This document shows positions 1-10,698 of a DNA stretch of 64,000 nt, piece after piece. The notes under the pieces are model-generated. The model was not told the origin of the DNA. It did not search any database and saw only the letters and a program-made list of their open reading frames with translations. Source of the stretch: Onthophagus taurus (lineage: Eukaryota; Arthropoda; Insecta; Coleoptera; Scarabaeidae). Within the stretch, counting starts at the first letter, position 1; each line of letters starts with the position of its first letter. The position numbers and the translations under genes are program-made. Location: the NCBI RefSeq assembly GCF_036711975.1, contig NC_091967.1, positions 11,470,001 through 11,534,000 on the forward strand. The letters run 5' to 3'.

Positions 1-820
1 ACGTGTATTACACAAATGATGCATTTTACCCATTATTGGACTTTGATCAATTATATAAGTTGATAACAAAGAAAGGAGAAGCCGAGAGAGCAGCTGCTCC
101 AAGCGCCATGAGAACAATTTCCCAGTTCACTCCAACTGGGAGATTTGACCCAAGTCGCCTCACAAGGGAACAAAGATGGGAATTAGATAACATGGAAAAA
201 CAACGTGAGAAGAAAAGGAAAGAATTGGAAAAGGTAAAGAATCTCAAAGCAACCGAGAAGAGAGAATCCGTTGATTCAATAGATCTTAAATTTTCTATGG
301 TAAGTTGTTCTTTCTAACTAAGATTAAATAAATAAACACATTTACTTTTTCATAGAATTCATATTCCGTAAAAGAGAGCTTTCTCCAACAAAAAACCTTT
401 TTGGTCTTTTTCATGGAACATTTCCTTCAAATAGTAAAATATAGCCAAAAGTACAAAGCTTGGAATCAATACTCAATCTATTTGGATCAAGTGAAATATT
501 TAAACGCACTCTTAGACGACATCGACGGTGGGGAAAGTCAAAAGTTTAGCGAAAAAATTCGAGAGGCCGACGAAATTGCCACCGAACAAAGAGAGTACAC
601 TCCGCCTACTCCTATAATTCCCGCCAGGAATTCGATGCATGGTGGACACACCGGGGTGTTACTTAAAAACCAAATGAAACCGAAAACGATTGATCTAACA
701 AATGTTACCAAAAATTTTCAAATGGGGATCCAAAAAACGATATTAGAAAATGAACCTTCGGCGTCGTCACCAACGAGAAGAAAAGAAGTGCGTTTGATGG
801 AAACAGCCGAAGTACATTAA
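1..820 (+). CDS. C-terminal two exons of an unrecognised charged protein (5' part outside window)
   Basis: The gene is cut by the left edge. One open frame runs to 299 and ends at a GTAAGT donor; the next exon starts at 356 after TTTTTCATAG, joins in phase 0 and stops with TAA at 818-820, giving about 254 visible residues. The first part is rich in Lys, Arg and Glu, with a helical KQREKKRKELEK stretch. The second has an aromatic helix-like segment (FLQIVKYSQKYKAWNQYSIYL), then a low-complexity tail with TPPTPIIPARNS. No enzyme motif is visible and I do not recognise the family; a cytoskeletal or ciliary protein is only a guess. AATAAA motifs lie soon after the stop, consistent with a true 3' end. 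The gene is convergent with CAD. Confidence 0.6.
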
Positions 821-2039
821 TCATCTCGATAATTTATGAAAAAATGTAATTAGAAAAAATTTAGGCGTTAATAAAAAAATAAATGTGTTTGCCACTAAAC
901 CAGTATTAAGTGAGTAGAGAAAGATTGTAGATTATCTTCTATATTTTTTAAATTTGTATATAATGTAAATAAAGATATTTATTATTTGATTGCCTTTTTT
1001 TCATGTTTCAATAAAATTATGAGACACTCCAAAACTATGTACTTATTAAATTTAATTAATTAAATTAACCGATATGAAAATGCTTTAAAAATCGTTTCGA
1101 GTATTTATTCATTAACCGTTATCTATCACCTGTAATGTTTACCGCTGCAATTAGTTGTCTAATTTTTTTTTTAATTGTATTGTGTGATGTTCTCATACTA
1201 TTACTCACAAGGAATTACGTATTTAAAACTTTATCTTATTGTTTTACAAATCATTCACACTCATGTACAATTGCACTACATGCTATATGAAGTTTTGTAA
1301 CTTATGTTGTTTTGAGATGCTTTTATAGAGGGCTGACGAAAATCACATAAGATGTGGTATCGGTCTCTTAGAATCTATGACTCTAAATTTTAGTCTATAT
1401 TACTGGACTAAAATATATTTCATAAATATACTTTGCGTTTTACAATGTTTGAAGTTTTCCAAACACAATGATCGGACACAAACTGATAATCCGAACTGTA
1501 GTATAATATTATATAGAGAAGGAGTAAGGTCAAAATAATGGTACCGACCTTGACTAGGTTATAATTGACTTTGATCTCAAGATTAGGTCAGCGGTACTTT
1601 GAGTTTTTTAAGACGTATGTCACGAGTTCAGCTTTGGCCAGTAAAGCTACCGGTTGTCCTTTAGCTTATATTGCTGCTGAATTAGGTTTGGGTATTCTTC
1701 TTCCAAAAATATCATATCATGATTTGAATAAATTTGAGTAAATTTTTAAGAATAAGTACAAAAATTGGAAGCTCAATGAAAAATGTTGGAGAAGTTTTAT
1801 CAATTAGAAGAAGTTATGAAGCGGCATTCCAATCCACGTGAGCACGTTATGACCTTGACCTTTGGAGGGTTCAAGGAAGAGGTTCATCAATCGGCAAATA
1901 CCTACTTCTAGCCAGGTTCATAATAAGAGTCATGTAAGTAATTATATATAAGGCAGTACACAATAACAACTATTGATTGATTGAAAAGCATTCTTAATTT
2001 TTATTAAACGATTATTAAATTAAAAAAAATTCTACTTAC
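821..2039. other. AT-rich stretch between the unknown gene and CAD; holds an inverted CPSase fragment
   Basis: There is no intact reading frame here. The left end carries poly(A)-signal-like AATAAA motifs near 872-892 and 968-973 for the upstream plus-strand gene. Apart from the CPSase-like fragment at 1624-1830, I see no exon on the minus strand that could continue CAD after its donor at 2039. Confidence 0.5.
1624..1830 (+). pseudogene. Decayed inverted copy of part of the CAD CPSase exon
   Basis: On the plus strand, opposite to CAD, this translates as [24 protein letters not shown], matching the CPSase segment encoded around 4020-4110 on the minus strand with only scattered base changes. 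Homology then skips about 80 bases of the parent and continues in another frame as [13 protein letters not shown], interrupted by a TAA stop. It carries a frameshift, a stop and an internal deletion, has no start codon or splice sites, and cannot encode a functional protein. The ends are abrupt (about 1624 and 1830). It is a local inverted duplication, not a separate gene. Confidence 0.85.
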
Positions 2040-5000
2040 TTCAACTCCATGCTCATTATAAAAATCTGCTGTTCCTAAACTGGCGTACAATTTATATCCC
2101 ATTTTTTGAAGAGCTCTCATACTTGGCAGTAATTCTACTTTGTGCTACAATGACATAAATAGGATTAAATAAGTATTACAAAAAATTATCAACTTGTAGC
2201 AAATTACCTTAAAACTTCCAATTGATAAAAGAATCGATTTTTGAGGGATACTAAATCCGGTACTCATCATTGCCTTTAAATACGCCTCGTATCTATTATC
2301 GCCAAAACAAGCAACTTCTCCGGTAGATGCCATTTCAACTCCAAGCATAAAATCGGCGCCCGCTAATCTTGAGAATGAAAATTGTGGAACTTTTACGCCA
2401 ACTTTTCCACATCCACCCAAAACATCAACCGGTTCAACCGTCTCTCCGACGATTACTCTGGTGGCCATAGCCACAAAATCATGATTTAAAGTTTTTGAGA
2501 CAAAGGGGAAAGATCTTGAAACTCTTACATTACACTCGATTACTTTGAGCATATTATCTTTAGCTATTAATTGCATATTAAATGGGCCGGTAACTTCCAA
2601 TGATGCAGCGATTGCTTTGCAAATAATTTTAATTTTTGCTAAGGTTTCTGGATTTATATCTTGCGGTGGAGTAACTAAAGAAGCATCTCCCGAGTGAACC
2701 CCCGCGTTTTCGACGTGTTCTGAAACGGCCATACATAAAATTATCCCATCGCAAGCAACAGCGTCAACGTCAATCTCTTTCGATTCCAAGATGAATTTTG
2801 AAATTACAACTGGATATTCTTTGCTTACTGTACTCGCAGCGTTTAGATAAGTTTCTAAATCTTGGTTTGAATGAGCAACATTCATTGCGGCACCACTTAA
2901 AACGTAAGATGGTCGAACTAGGCATGGATAACCAACTTCTTCGCAAAATTCAATCGCAGATTTTAAATTTGTAAGTTCTTTCCAACGCGGTTGGAGAATT
3001 CCGATGCGATCGAGCATTCTTGAAAATTTGAATCTATTTTCTGCGCCGTCTATTGAGTCTGGTGAGGTTCCTAAGATTCTTGCTTGTTGTCTATGAAGAT
3101 CCATTGCGATATTATTGGGTAATTGACCACCCATTGACAAAATAATTCCCGTAGGATTTTCTAAATTATAAATGTCCATGACAACTTCAAACGATATTTC
3201 TTCAAAATAAAGTCTATCCGACATATCGTAATCTGTACTGACCGTTTCTGGATTATAATTAACCATAATAGTCTTTTTATGTAAATTTCTAAGTTCTCTT
3301 AAACACCCTACAGCACACCAATCAAATTCAACTGAACTTCCAATTCGATAAACACCAGAACCGATGACCATCACGTGTTGCTCATCAAATTTAATATCGT
3401 GGGTTTTTGCGCAGTATGTTAAATATAAATAATTTGTACTTGCTGGCCATTCAGCGGCAACTGTATCAATTTGTTTTACGAACGGCAATATTTTCTGTTC
3501 CATTCTTCTAGTTCTAACAGCAAGTTCAGTGCTTTTAACAGCAGATGCGATTTGTTTATCAGAAAACCCCATTTGTTTGGCTTTTACTAAGATATCGTGT
3601 TCCAATGAATTCCTACCAAATGATTCCAAAACGGTAAAATAATCAATAATATTTTTCATTTTTTGTAAGAACCATCTATCTATTTTTGTTAAATCGTACA
3701 ACTTATCAACAGAATAACCACTCTTTAAAGCAGCAGCCACAACAAACATACGTTTATCCGTAGGTTCTTTAAGTTCTTCATCGCAAACCTTTTTTAAATA
3801 AGGATCGAATCCAGCCACTGATTCGTCAACCATTCGTAAAGCTTTTTGGAACGCTTCTTCAAAACTTCGCCCAATTGCCATAACTTCCCCAACACTTTTC
3901 ATTGAACTACCAATTTTTGTACTCACTCTCGAAAATTTGCTAAGATCCCAACGAGGCATTTTTACAACGCAATAGTCCAAACTTGGTTCAAAGCATGCTG
4001 TAGTAACTCCAGTAACGGAATTCTTTATTTTTGGAAGAGGAATACCCAAACCTAATTTCGCAGCAACATAAGCTAAAGGATATCCGGTAGCTTTACTCGC
4101 CAAAGCTGAACTTCTCGATAATCTCGCGTTAACTTCAATAATATAGAACTCTTCTGAGTTAGGATTTAAAGCGTATTGAATATTGCATTCACCAACAATC
4201 CCAAGGTGTCTAATAACTTTAATCGCCGTTGTTCTCAACATGTTGTATTCTTTGTTTGATAATGTTTGGCTGGGAGCTACAACAATTGATTCTCCAGTAT
4301 GGATCCCTAAAGGATCAACATTTTCCATGTTGCAAACGGTAATGCAATTATCGTAAGCATCTCTAACAACTTCATATTCAACCTCTTTCCATCCTTTTAA
4401 AGATTTATCAATAATTAATTGGCTAGAGTGAGCTAATGCCTGAGTTGCCAATAATTTCAGTTCGTCTTTATTGTCTGCAAAACCAGATCCTAATCCTCCT
4501 AACGAAAACGCCGCTCTCGCCATAACTGGATAACCAAGTTTATCAGCTGCATCTAGAGCTTCTTGTACAGAGAACGCAGCTAAACTAGGAGCTACTTTCT
4601 CGCCAATCGCAGCTATTCTTTCACTGAATATTTTTCTATCTTCTGTGTCAATTATAGCTTGAATTGGAGTTCCAAGAATTTTTACACCGTACTTTTCAAA
4701 AACACCGAATCGTTGGAGTTCCACCCCGCAATTTAATGCTGTTTGACCACCAAAAGTTAAAAGAACACCTCCAGGTCTTTCAGCTTTGATTACTTGCTCG
4801 ACGTATTCAGGCACTAATGGCAAAAAATAGACTTTATCCGCTAATCCTTTCGATGTTTGAACAGTCGCAATATTAGGATTAATCAATACCGTTTTAATGT
4901 TTTCTTCTTTTAATGCTTTTATTGCTTGCGACCCAGAATAATCAAATTCACCAGCTTGACCGATGGATAACCCACCAGAACCAATTATTAATACTTTTCT

Positions 5001-7218
5001 AGGATGATCATTAATCAGTTGATAAACAGGATCGTATCTTAACGTTTTTGTAAGGTGATCTTTAATATTAACGAACGATGATGAAAGATATAATCGAGTG
5101 GTTTCTATGAAAACATCGAAAAGGCATTCTAAATCTTCAGGTCCAGCAGTATGTTCAGGATGAAATTGAACACTGAAGTATGGCAAGGATTCGTGAATTA
5201 TACCCTCGTTTGTTTTATCGTTTGCATTGTAAAAAAGAACCTTCCAACCGGCGGGTAAATTATCTGAATTTACTGCAAATCCATGATTTTGAGATGTTGT
5301 ATAACATCTTCCGGTGTCTGTGTGAATGCAAGGTAAATTATGTCCACGGTTGCCATAACTAAAAATAATTAGCTTCATGGTTAAATCGGTTATTAAATAA
5401 GAACAAATATTATTTACCGCATTTTGTATGTTTTACAGCCTATAGCTGATGATAACAATTGATGTCCTAGGCAGATTCCAAAAATTGGTTTAATTTTTGA
5501 TCCATTAACGATAAATTTTAGATTTTCAATTGTAATGTTGCACATAGATGGATCACCGGGGCCGTTGCTTAAGAAAAGACCATCATAATCATCAACATTT
5601 AATTTATGATTCCAAGGAACAACATCTACCCTAGCCCCTCTTTTAATTAAACACCGGAGTTGATTGAATTTTAATCCACAATCCACTACGCAGATACGCG
5701 GAGATCCGTTTGGATTGTATGTTACAACTTCCTAGAAAAAAATTTGTTTATTGATTAAAGTTATAAAATTAAAATGGTTTGATTACTTTAACAGAAACAT
5801 CCTCCACTAAATTTGTTAGGTTGGGATCGACAAATAATTCGTGACTATTCGGCAGTTGAAATATTATTTTACCCAAAATCGTTCCTTTTTCTCGAATTAT
5901 CTGAGTTAACGATCTTGTATCAATTCCGGAGATACCCACAATTCCCTCTTGTTCCATCCATTTGGATAAAGTTTTTGAATTTCGCCAATGGCTTGGGTAG
6001 TCGCAGTATTCACCCACGACCAATCCTGTTGCCCAAATTCGGTTTGACTCGAACCAACTAGACCAGAAAAAAAATTTAAGAATACAGTAAAACCTCGATA
6101 TAACGGATAATTAATGAATAATTTTAATGCACACAAATTTGGTCAGCTATCTACACTGTTGCGTTAGAACAGAAGAAGGACGTTAGATTTTAAGAGGAAT
6201 ACTATATCACGCTTGGAATTAGCAAATGCTTAATTTATTCTATTCGTGTTTTGTAATGTTGGCAGTTTGAGACTTAAGGTTCAAAATATAAAAACGATCT
6301 TGATCGAGTTTAGCGGTGCGTTTCTTAAGACGGCTAAACCCTAAACTAAAAGTTCTTGGTCTAGTTAGATGTCTTAAGAGACGTACGGTTGTAATGTTTG
6401 CGAAATTTGCGCTAATTTAAAATTATAATGTTATAAAGATTTTTCCTTACTATGGCAAACCATTTTCATCTTTTTGATCTCCTGGAACACCATAATTACC
6501 GATTATTGGATATGTAAGCACTAGAATTTGTGAATGGTAACTTGGATCTGTTAAAGATTCTGGATATCCTACCATTCCAGTTTGAAAAACTACAAAAAAA
6601 GATATTATTTTATCATGCATAAACTCTTCCTTTGTCATTTAATCATCAAATTTGGTTTATGGGTTACATCCGTTTCATACAAATAAGTAGGAAATAACAA
6701 TTCCTTTTATAACTTAGACTCAAATTATAGTATTAACACATTTCATAATAATTCTATTGAAAAATACAGATTTCTAAACTACATTTAAAATCAAGGTCAG
6801 TCGCTACTGCGTCGCTTGAGCACATGCGCTTAAAATATCAATAGTATCTTTATTTTTTTTCAGTTCTACAAACATTAAAACATATTTAACAAATTTACAA
6901 CTAAATTATAAACGTTTATCTCTACTTGGTCTTTTAAAAAAACCTATGATTTTTAATAAAATGCCGCATTTATCCTAAAAACCAAATTTTAATGATCAAT
7001 AAAATGAAATTAACGTCGAAATTTTCTTATCTTTAGTTGGTTATAAACACGTGGTCAACAAAATGCGGGTTATTTTATCTGCCGGTAAATATATTGCGCA
7101 AAATATACTCACCAACTTCGCCATTAACCGGTTTTTTGGCACCGAAATGTTCTCCCGAAAGAATCGTCCCATCCTCAAGCAGTAAAAAGCATTTTTCACG
7201 TATTGGGGCTGGTGCCAT
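2040..7218 (-). CDS. CAD: CAD/rudimentary, 5' half: glutamine amidotransferase + carbamoyl-phosphate synthetase II (3' half not found)
   Basis: First enzyme of de novo pyrimidine synthesis; cytosolic in animals. Exons (minus): 7218-7113, 6589-6451, 6057-5787, 5731-5418, 5358-2208, 2144-2040; all junctions are GT-AG and in frame, 1362 codons. ATG at 7218 gives [10 protein letters not shown], which aligns with the usual CAD start. The GATase part keeps the catalytic Cys ([10 protein letters not shown], exon 4) and the His-Glu pair ([12 protein letters not shown]). The large exon holds both CPSase ATP-grasp halves ([37 protein letters not shown]). The last exon enters the methylglyoxal-synthase-like regulatory domain ([19 protein letters not shown]) and ends at a good GTAAGT donor. 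A full CAD of about 2200 residues would continue with DHOase and ATCase; neither is visible to the left, where a plus-strand gene ends at 820. A long intron reaching outside the window, truncation or misassembly are possible. Confidence 0.93.
6086..6420. mobile_element. MITE-like insertion in CAD intron 2
   Basis: The second CAD intron is far longer than its neighbours. It starts with CAGTAAAACCTCGATATAAC, a sequence of the type found at the ends of pogo/Tigger-like DNA transposons, and contains TAAGACGGCTAAACCC (6326-6341) followed by GTTCTTGGTC. The same 16-mer followed by GTTCTAGGTC recurs in a dynein intron near 17665. No transposase frame is present, so this looks like a non-autonomous remnant; its right boundary is unclear. 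Confidence 0.5.
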
Positions 7219-7598
7219 GTTAAAAAACATGTACACGCATTTAACAAAATATAACAAGTATTAAAATTTTCTTATCACTTTTTATCGAAAACAATTAATT
7301 AATTCTTAGAAACTTAACTCTTTAACAAATATGAAATAATTCTTTAAAAAACCCGGATATTTAAAACGTCGTGAACACGATGGTATTCACGGCAGTGTAA
7401 GCATTGTATGACTGAAGAGATTCCCTAGCACAGTAGCGGTTATCCATTCGTGAAACTTGATCTTACCTGCCTTTCATAATGGTCATAATGTTTAGTAAAA
7501 GGGATAGGACAAACAAAAGGGATTTATTTAAAAACTAACCTCCATGTTTTTTTTTATTATTTTGACTCAAAATTTGAAATAGAATTTTTAAAATTTAT
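7219..7598. other. Intergenic region upstream of CAD / downstream of the PNPO-like gene
   Basis: This stretch of about 380 bases separates the CAD start codon from the stop of the upstream PNPO-like gene, both on the minus strand. It is AT-rich and should contain the CAD promoter and 5' leader. I see no clear TATA box, reading frame or repeat. Confidence 0.4.
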
Positions 7599-8542
7599 TT
7601 ATGCAGATAAATGCACATAATTCCAATTATTTCCTCGATAAGTAAATAATACTCTATCAGCAGTAAAGTTATCATATCCGTAATAAAACTCCATTGCTGA
7701 TGGTAGCAATTTGTAAGCGCTATAATACAAATTATTTACATTAAAGCAATTAAATTGTTTGTTTGCTTACGCCACATATGATGGCATCTCTAATATACGT
7801 CCATTTTCGACGTCTTCTAATATTTTATCATGTATTTTTTTAATTTCTTTCTGATCAACTATTAATCCCTGTTTGCATACGTTATATCGAATTTTTCTAA
7901 AAGTAGGAGCCGCGTCATAAAGTTCTTTCGTTTGGTCTAGATCCAATTTGTTTATGACACCTTGTAATCTTATCTAAAACTCGGGAGATTTAATAAACAA
8001 TATAGATTAAACAGGGAGGAATTACTTGCTTTGTGATGATTTCCCCTCCATCGTTACTATAACACCATAGAAATGTTGAAGCTACATTTGGGTTATCTGC
8101 CTAAAAAATAAATTGTAATTTTCCTTCTTAATTATTAATTTGTTATCAATGTTTACTAATTACGTTTGATTAAAACCAAACTTACAAATAATAATATTTA
8201 CAACTTTCTTTCTTAAAAATAAAGTTATTTATACTTACAATATCTTTAGCTTTTCTGCTACTAGAATCAGTTAAAAATACAAATCCATCAGGATCGTAAC
8301 GCAAAATCTGAATATTTCTGTTACTAACACAACCATCTCTAATGAATATTTGAAATCGTATTAAATAGCATATTTAAAAACACCGCTACTTACTTTGAAC
8401 TTGTAGCTAAGTTCATAACATTCAACGTATTGGGTTTAGATAAACATCTAAAGGCTTCTTCTTTCCACAGGTAAAATAATTGGAAAGGGTCGCTTGTATT
8501 CACCTCAATCGATGCTATTCCACTTATAATTTTACTAGCCAT
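7599..8542 (-). CDS. Pyridoxamine 5'-phosphate oxidase-like flavoprotein
   Basis: Exons (minus) 8542-8394, 8338-8239, 8100-8026, 7973-7771 and 7719-7599 join in frame to 215 residues; ATG at 8542 begins MASKIISGIASIEV. The family makes pyridoxal 5'-phosphate by FMN-dependent oxidation. The N-terminal helix motif SDPFQLFYLWKEEA, the strand pair DGFVFLTDSSSRKAKDI and the KQIRLQG strand match PNPO order and spacing. The C-terminal signature is altered: where PNPOs have EFWQG followed by an Arg-Leu-His-Asp-Arg motif, this protein has MEFYYGYDNFTADRVLF, and the Arg-Pro before the substrate loop reads AAPTFRK. It is shorter than human PNPO (261 residues), mainly at the N-terminus. It may be a divergent paralogue with reduced or different activity. 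Family assignment is confident; activity is not. Confidence 0.85.
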
Positions 8543-8758
8543 TCTTGCTTAATTTATAGCAATAAGATTCCGTGTATTTAACGATTATAGTCTTTAACCT
8601 TACTATTTAAGATGTTTATACATAGAACTGCGCATTGTAGCTGCGCATTTATCCGGAGTTTTAAACTTCCTAACGTTTATTATTTATTTATTAAAATATT
8701 GTTTACATGAACACTTAAACAAATACAGAATTCAACTTAATATTAAAAAACCAATTAA

Positions 8759-9166
8759 TTATTTAAGCATTAACGCTTGTTCATCTTCACTTGAAATCAC
8801 ACCTTCCTCCGTTGTATCATAAGTTTCCGTAGAAATTACTTCTTCTTTCTTTTGCCGAGCTGATACTTGTTGAATTTTATTTCGAAGTGCTTTTGGCGAT
8901 AATTTCGTTAGTGTAACCTTCCTGAGATTTTTCGCAGCAATAAATTTGGTTTTAAGCTTCTTTTTTGGCGTAGATTCGGCTTTGGTCTTTTTTCGATCTT
9001 CCTTAGATTTCAAATCGATCACCAATTCAGAAATTGTTTTGTGGGCTTTCCCGATACAACCACGTGTTAAAATATAACCGGGTGATTCGCCTTCCGGATC
9101 TCTTAAAATAATCGAATTTTTACATGATGTATACAAAAGTCGTGATACTATTATTATTGCAAGCTA
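8759..9166 (-). CDS. Small basic protein, last exon (unrecognised)
   Basis: An open frame starts after an acceptor-like CATTCTTTTAG at about 9166 and runs to TAA at 8759 (about 135 residues). It has no in-frame ATG near the acceptor, so an upstream exon is required. A candidate exon around 9220-9300 ends in CGA before GTAATT and would join in phase 0, but its start is uncertain. The visible protein begins hydrophobic (LAIIIVSRLLY), continues NSIILRDPEGESPGYILTRG, then becomes Lys-rich (SKEDRKKTKAESTPKKKLKTK) and ends acidic. The mix of basic and acidic tails suggests a nuclear or nucleolar protein. A faint resemblance to the RG-x-x-G-K region of Brix-domain proteins was not convincing. No function assigned. 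Confidence 0.5.
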
Positions 9167-9556
9167 AAAGAATGAGTTTTAGTTTAAATTAAGATTTTTG
9201 TTAGTTTAAAGGGTGGTGTAAAAGTAATTACTCGATTTTCGAATACTCTAAAACTATTTATATCTACATCAATGTGATTATTTGTAATTCCATTATCAAG
9301 TATAGTGGTGTAGGGCCTTTGAAGCAGGACGTACAGACATTCATGATGCAGATGAACATGAAACGCTGTCTTGGATGACAGAAGTTTGTCTTAGACAATA
9401 AGCGTCGAGAATTGACTTAAAGTCCTATCTTCTATAACAAGGGTATTAGAAAATTGATGAGGACTAGCTGTAAGATTAATTTTGCGCCCGATCGGGCTTT
9501 CACTGATTTTTAGAGAATAAAAAATTGAATGATTATTTTTGCACCCCCTTATATAG
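9167..9556. other. Intergenic stretch with possible mariner-type remnant
   Basis: Between the small basic gene and the tetraspanin. On the plus strand around 9319-9420 a short frame reads EAGRTDIHDADEHETLS, resembling the linker after the helix-turn-helix of mariner-like transposases, followed by stops. Nothing else is recognisable apart from the possible 5' exon noted for the neighbouring gene. Confidence 0.3.
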
Positions 9557-10482
9557 TTAAATAAGTACTTGAAATAAAACCAAAAATGTGCAAACTACGG
9601 TAAATCCAATTAAAGACCACCGAATAGGAGCTCTTAGCTTATCTAAGCATCCTTCTGTATTTATCGACTCGAGTACTAATTTTGGTTGTTCATGCCAAAG
9701 ATGAACTGATTGTATTTGTTGAAGAGGATCATGAAGACATTGCATAGGAAAGCTTCTACGACAACAACTCCAAGGAATTACCGGAAAATGGAAACGATCT
9801 TGTGACAAACGCAAACTAAAATAATAAATTGTATTGTAATTGAGAAATTCAATAAATAAGGATTACCTTTGAACTTCTGTTTGTGTAATATCAATATGAT
9901 ATTTATCTAACCAAGTTAATTCGTACCAATCTTTATAATCATTAACACCGCAACATTGCATATGAAATTGCCAATTATCTATGGTTCTTTTCCACATAGG
10001 TGATGTTAAATAGCTTTGCATCCCTTTTTCCAACGAATGTCGCATTGATTTCGCGATGTGCTTAGATATCTTCACCCCAACAATTGAGAGGATGATAATG
10101 TTTAAAATTGTGTTGCATCCTATTAAACACCAAATCAAAAGATGCTGTTTAGTACTCTTTCTAAAAAAATAAAAAATAATAATTTAATTAATACTTAGGT
10201 GTAAATGTACTTGTGTGCTTTAAAAATAGTTTTTTCACAAATTTTCATTCCAACCAAAAAGTGGATAATCACGTGAGTACCGTACATTCCAGTACATGTA
10301 AAAACGAAATCGATTTCTGGTTTTTCAGTGTACAATTTAGGAGCAACACCCAGTATTACATAAAGTGACCACGTCGTTGTTAGAATACCTAACAACACTT
10401 GTAGCGCATTTAAAACACTAAAAACAACACCCATTCGTAATCTTTGTTGTCTAGAAAATAGATAAATCCTTGCAAGAACCAT
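9557..10482 (-). CDS. Peripherin/RDS/ROM1-like tetraspanin
   Basis: Exons 10482-10211, 10160-9867 and 9815-9557 (minus) give 274 residues. Four hydrophobic segments are visible, near residues 16-42, 58-80, 101-122 and close to the C-terminus (WSLIGFTVVCTFLVLFQVLI). The large extracellular loop has the tetraspanin CCG motif (MQCCGVNDYKDWYEL) and a later Pro-Trp-Ser-Cys-Cys motif, with further Cys at PMQCLHD and EGCLDK. Spacing and the KYHIDIT segment resemble the peripherin/ROM1 branch, which in vertebrates shapes photoreceptor disc rims. The role in insects cannot be read from sequence. ATG at 10482 gives MVLARIYLFSRQQRLRMG, a cytosolic N-terminus with basic residues before the first membrane segment. 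The gene is divergent from the dynein gene with 216 bp between start codons. Confidence 0.85.
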
Positions 10483-10698
10483 TTTTTTTCAATATTGACG
10501 TATATTGACATCAATATTGAATTTTTATGATATGTAATAGTCGTTACTTGGTAACGTATTGAAGGAAACATCGGTATCCCGGGAAGGTTGTCCGAAGCAA
10601 CGTGTAAATATTTAGTTTTGCGTAACCCGTAACAGACAGGGTTACGCATTTTGTCTTCATTAAAATCGAATAAAGAATCTTCTCCTCTGGTTGCAGCA
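10483..10698. promoter_or_regulatory. Divergent promoter between tetraspanin (-) and DNAH2-type dynein (+)
   Basis: Only 216 bp separate the two start codons, so both 5' leaders and core promoters must lie here unless untranslated exons exist inside one of the genes. The sequence is more GC-balanced than the flanking introns. TTGACGTATATTGACATCAATATTG at 10496-10520 contains a TTGAC direct repeat and ATATTGA motifs. No clear TATA box is seen. Shared regulation is an inference from distance only. Confidence 0.45.
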
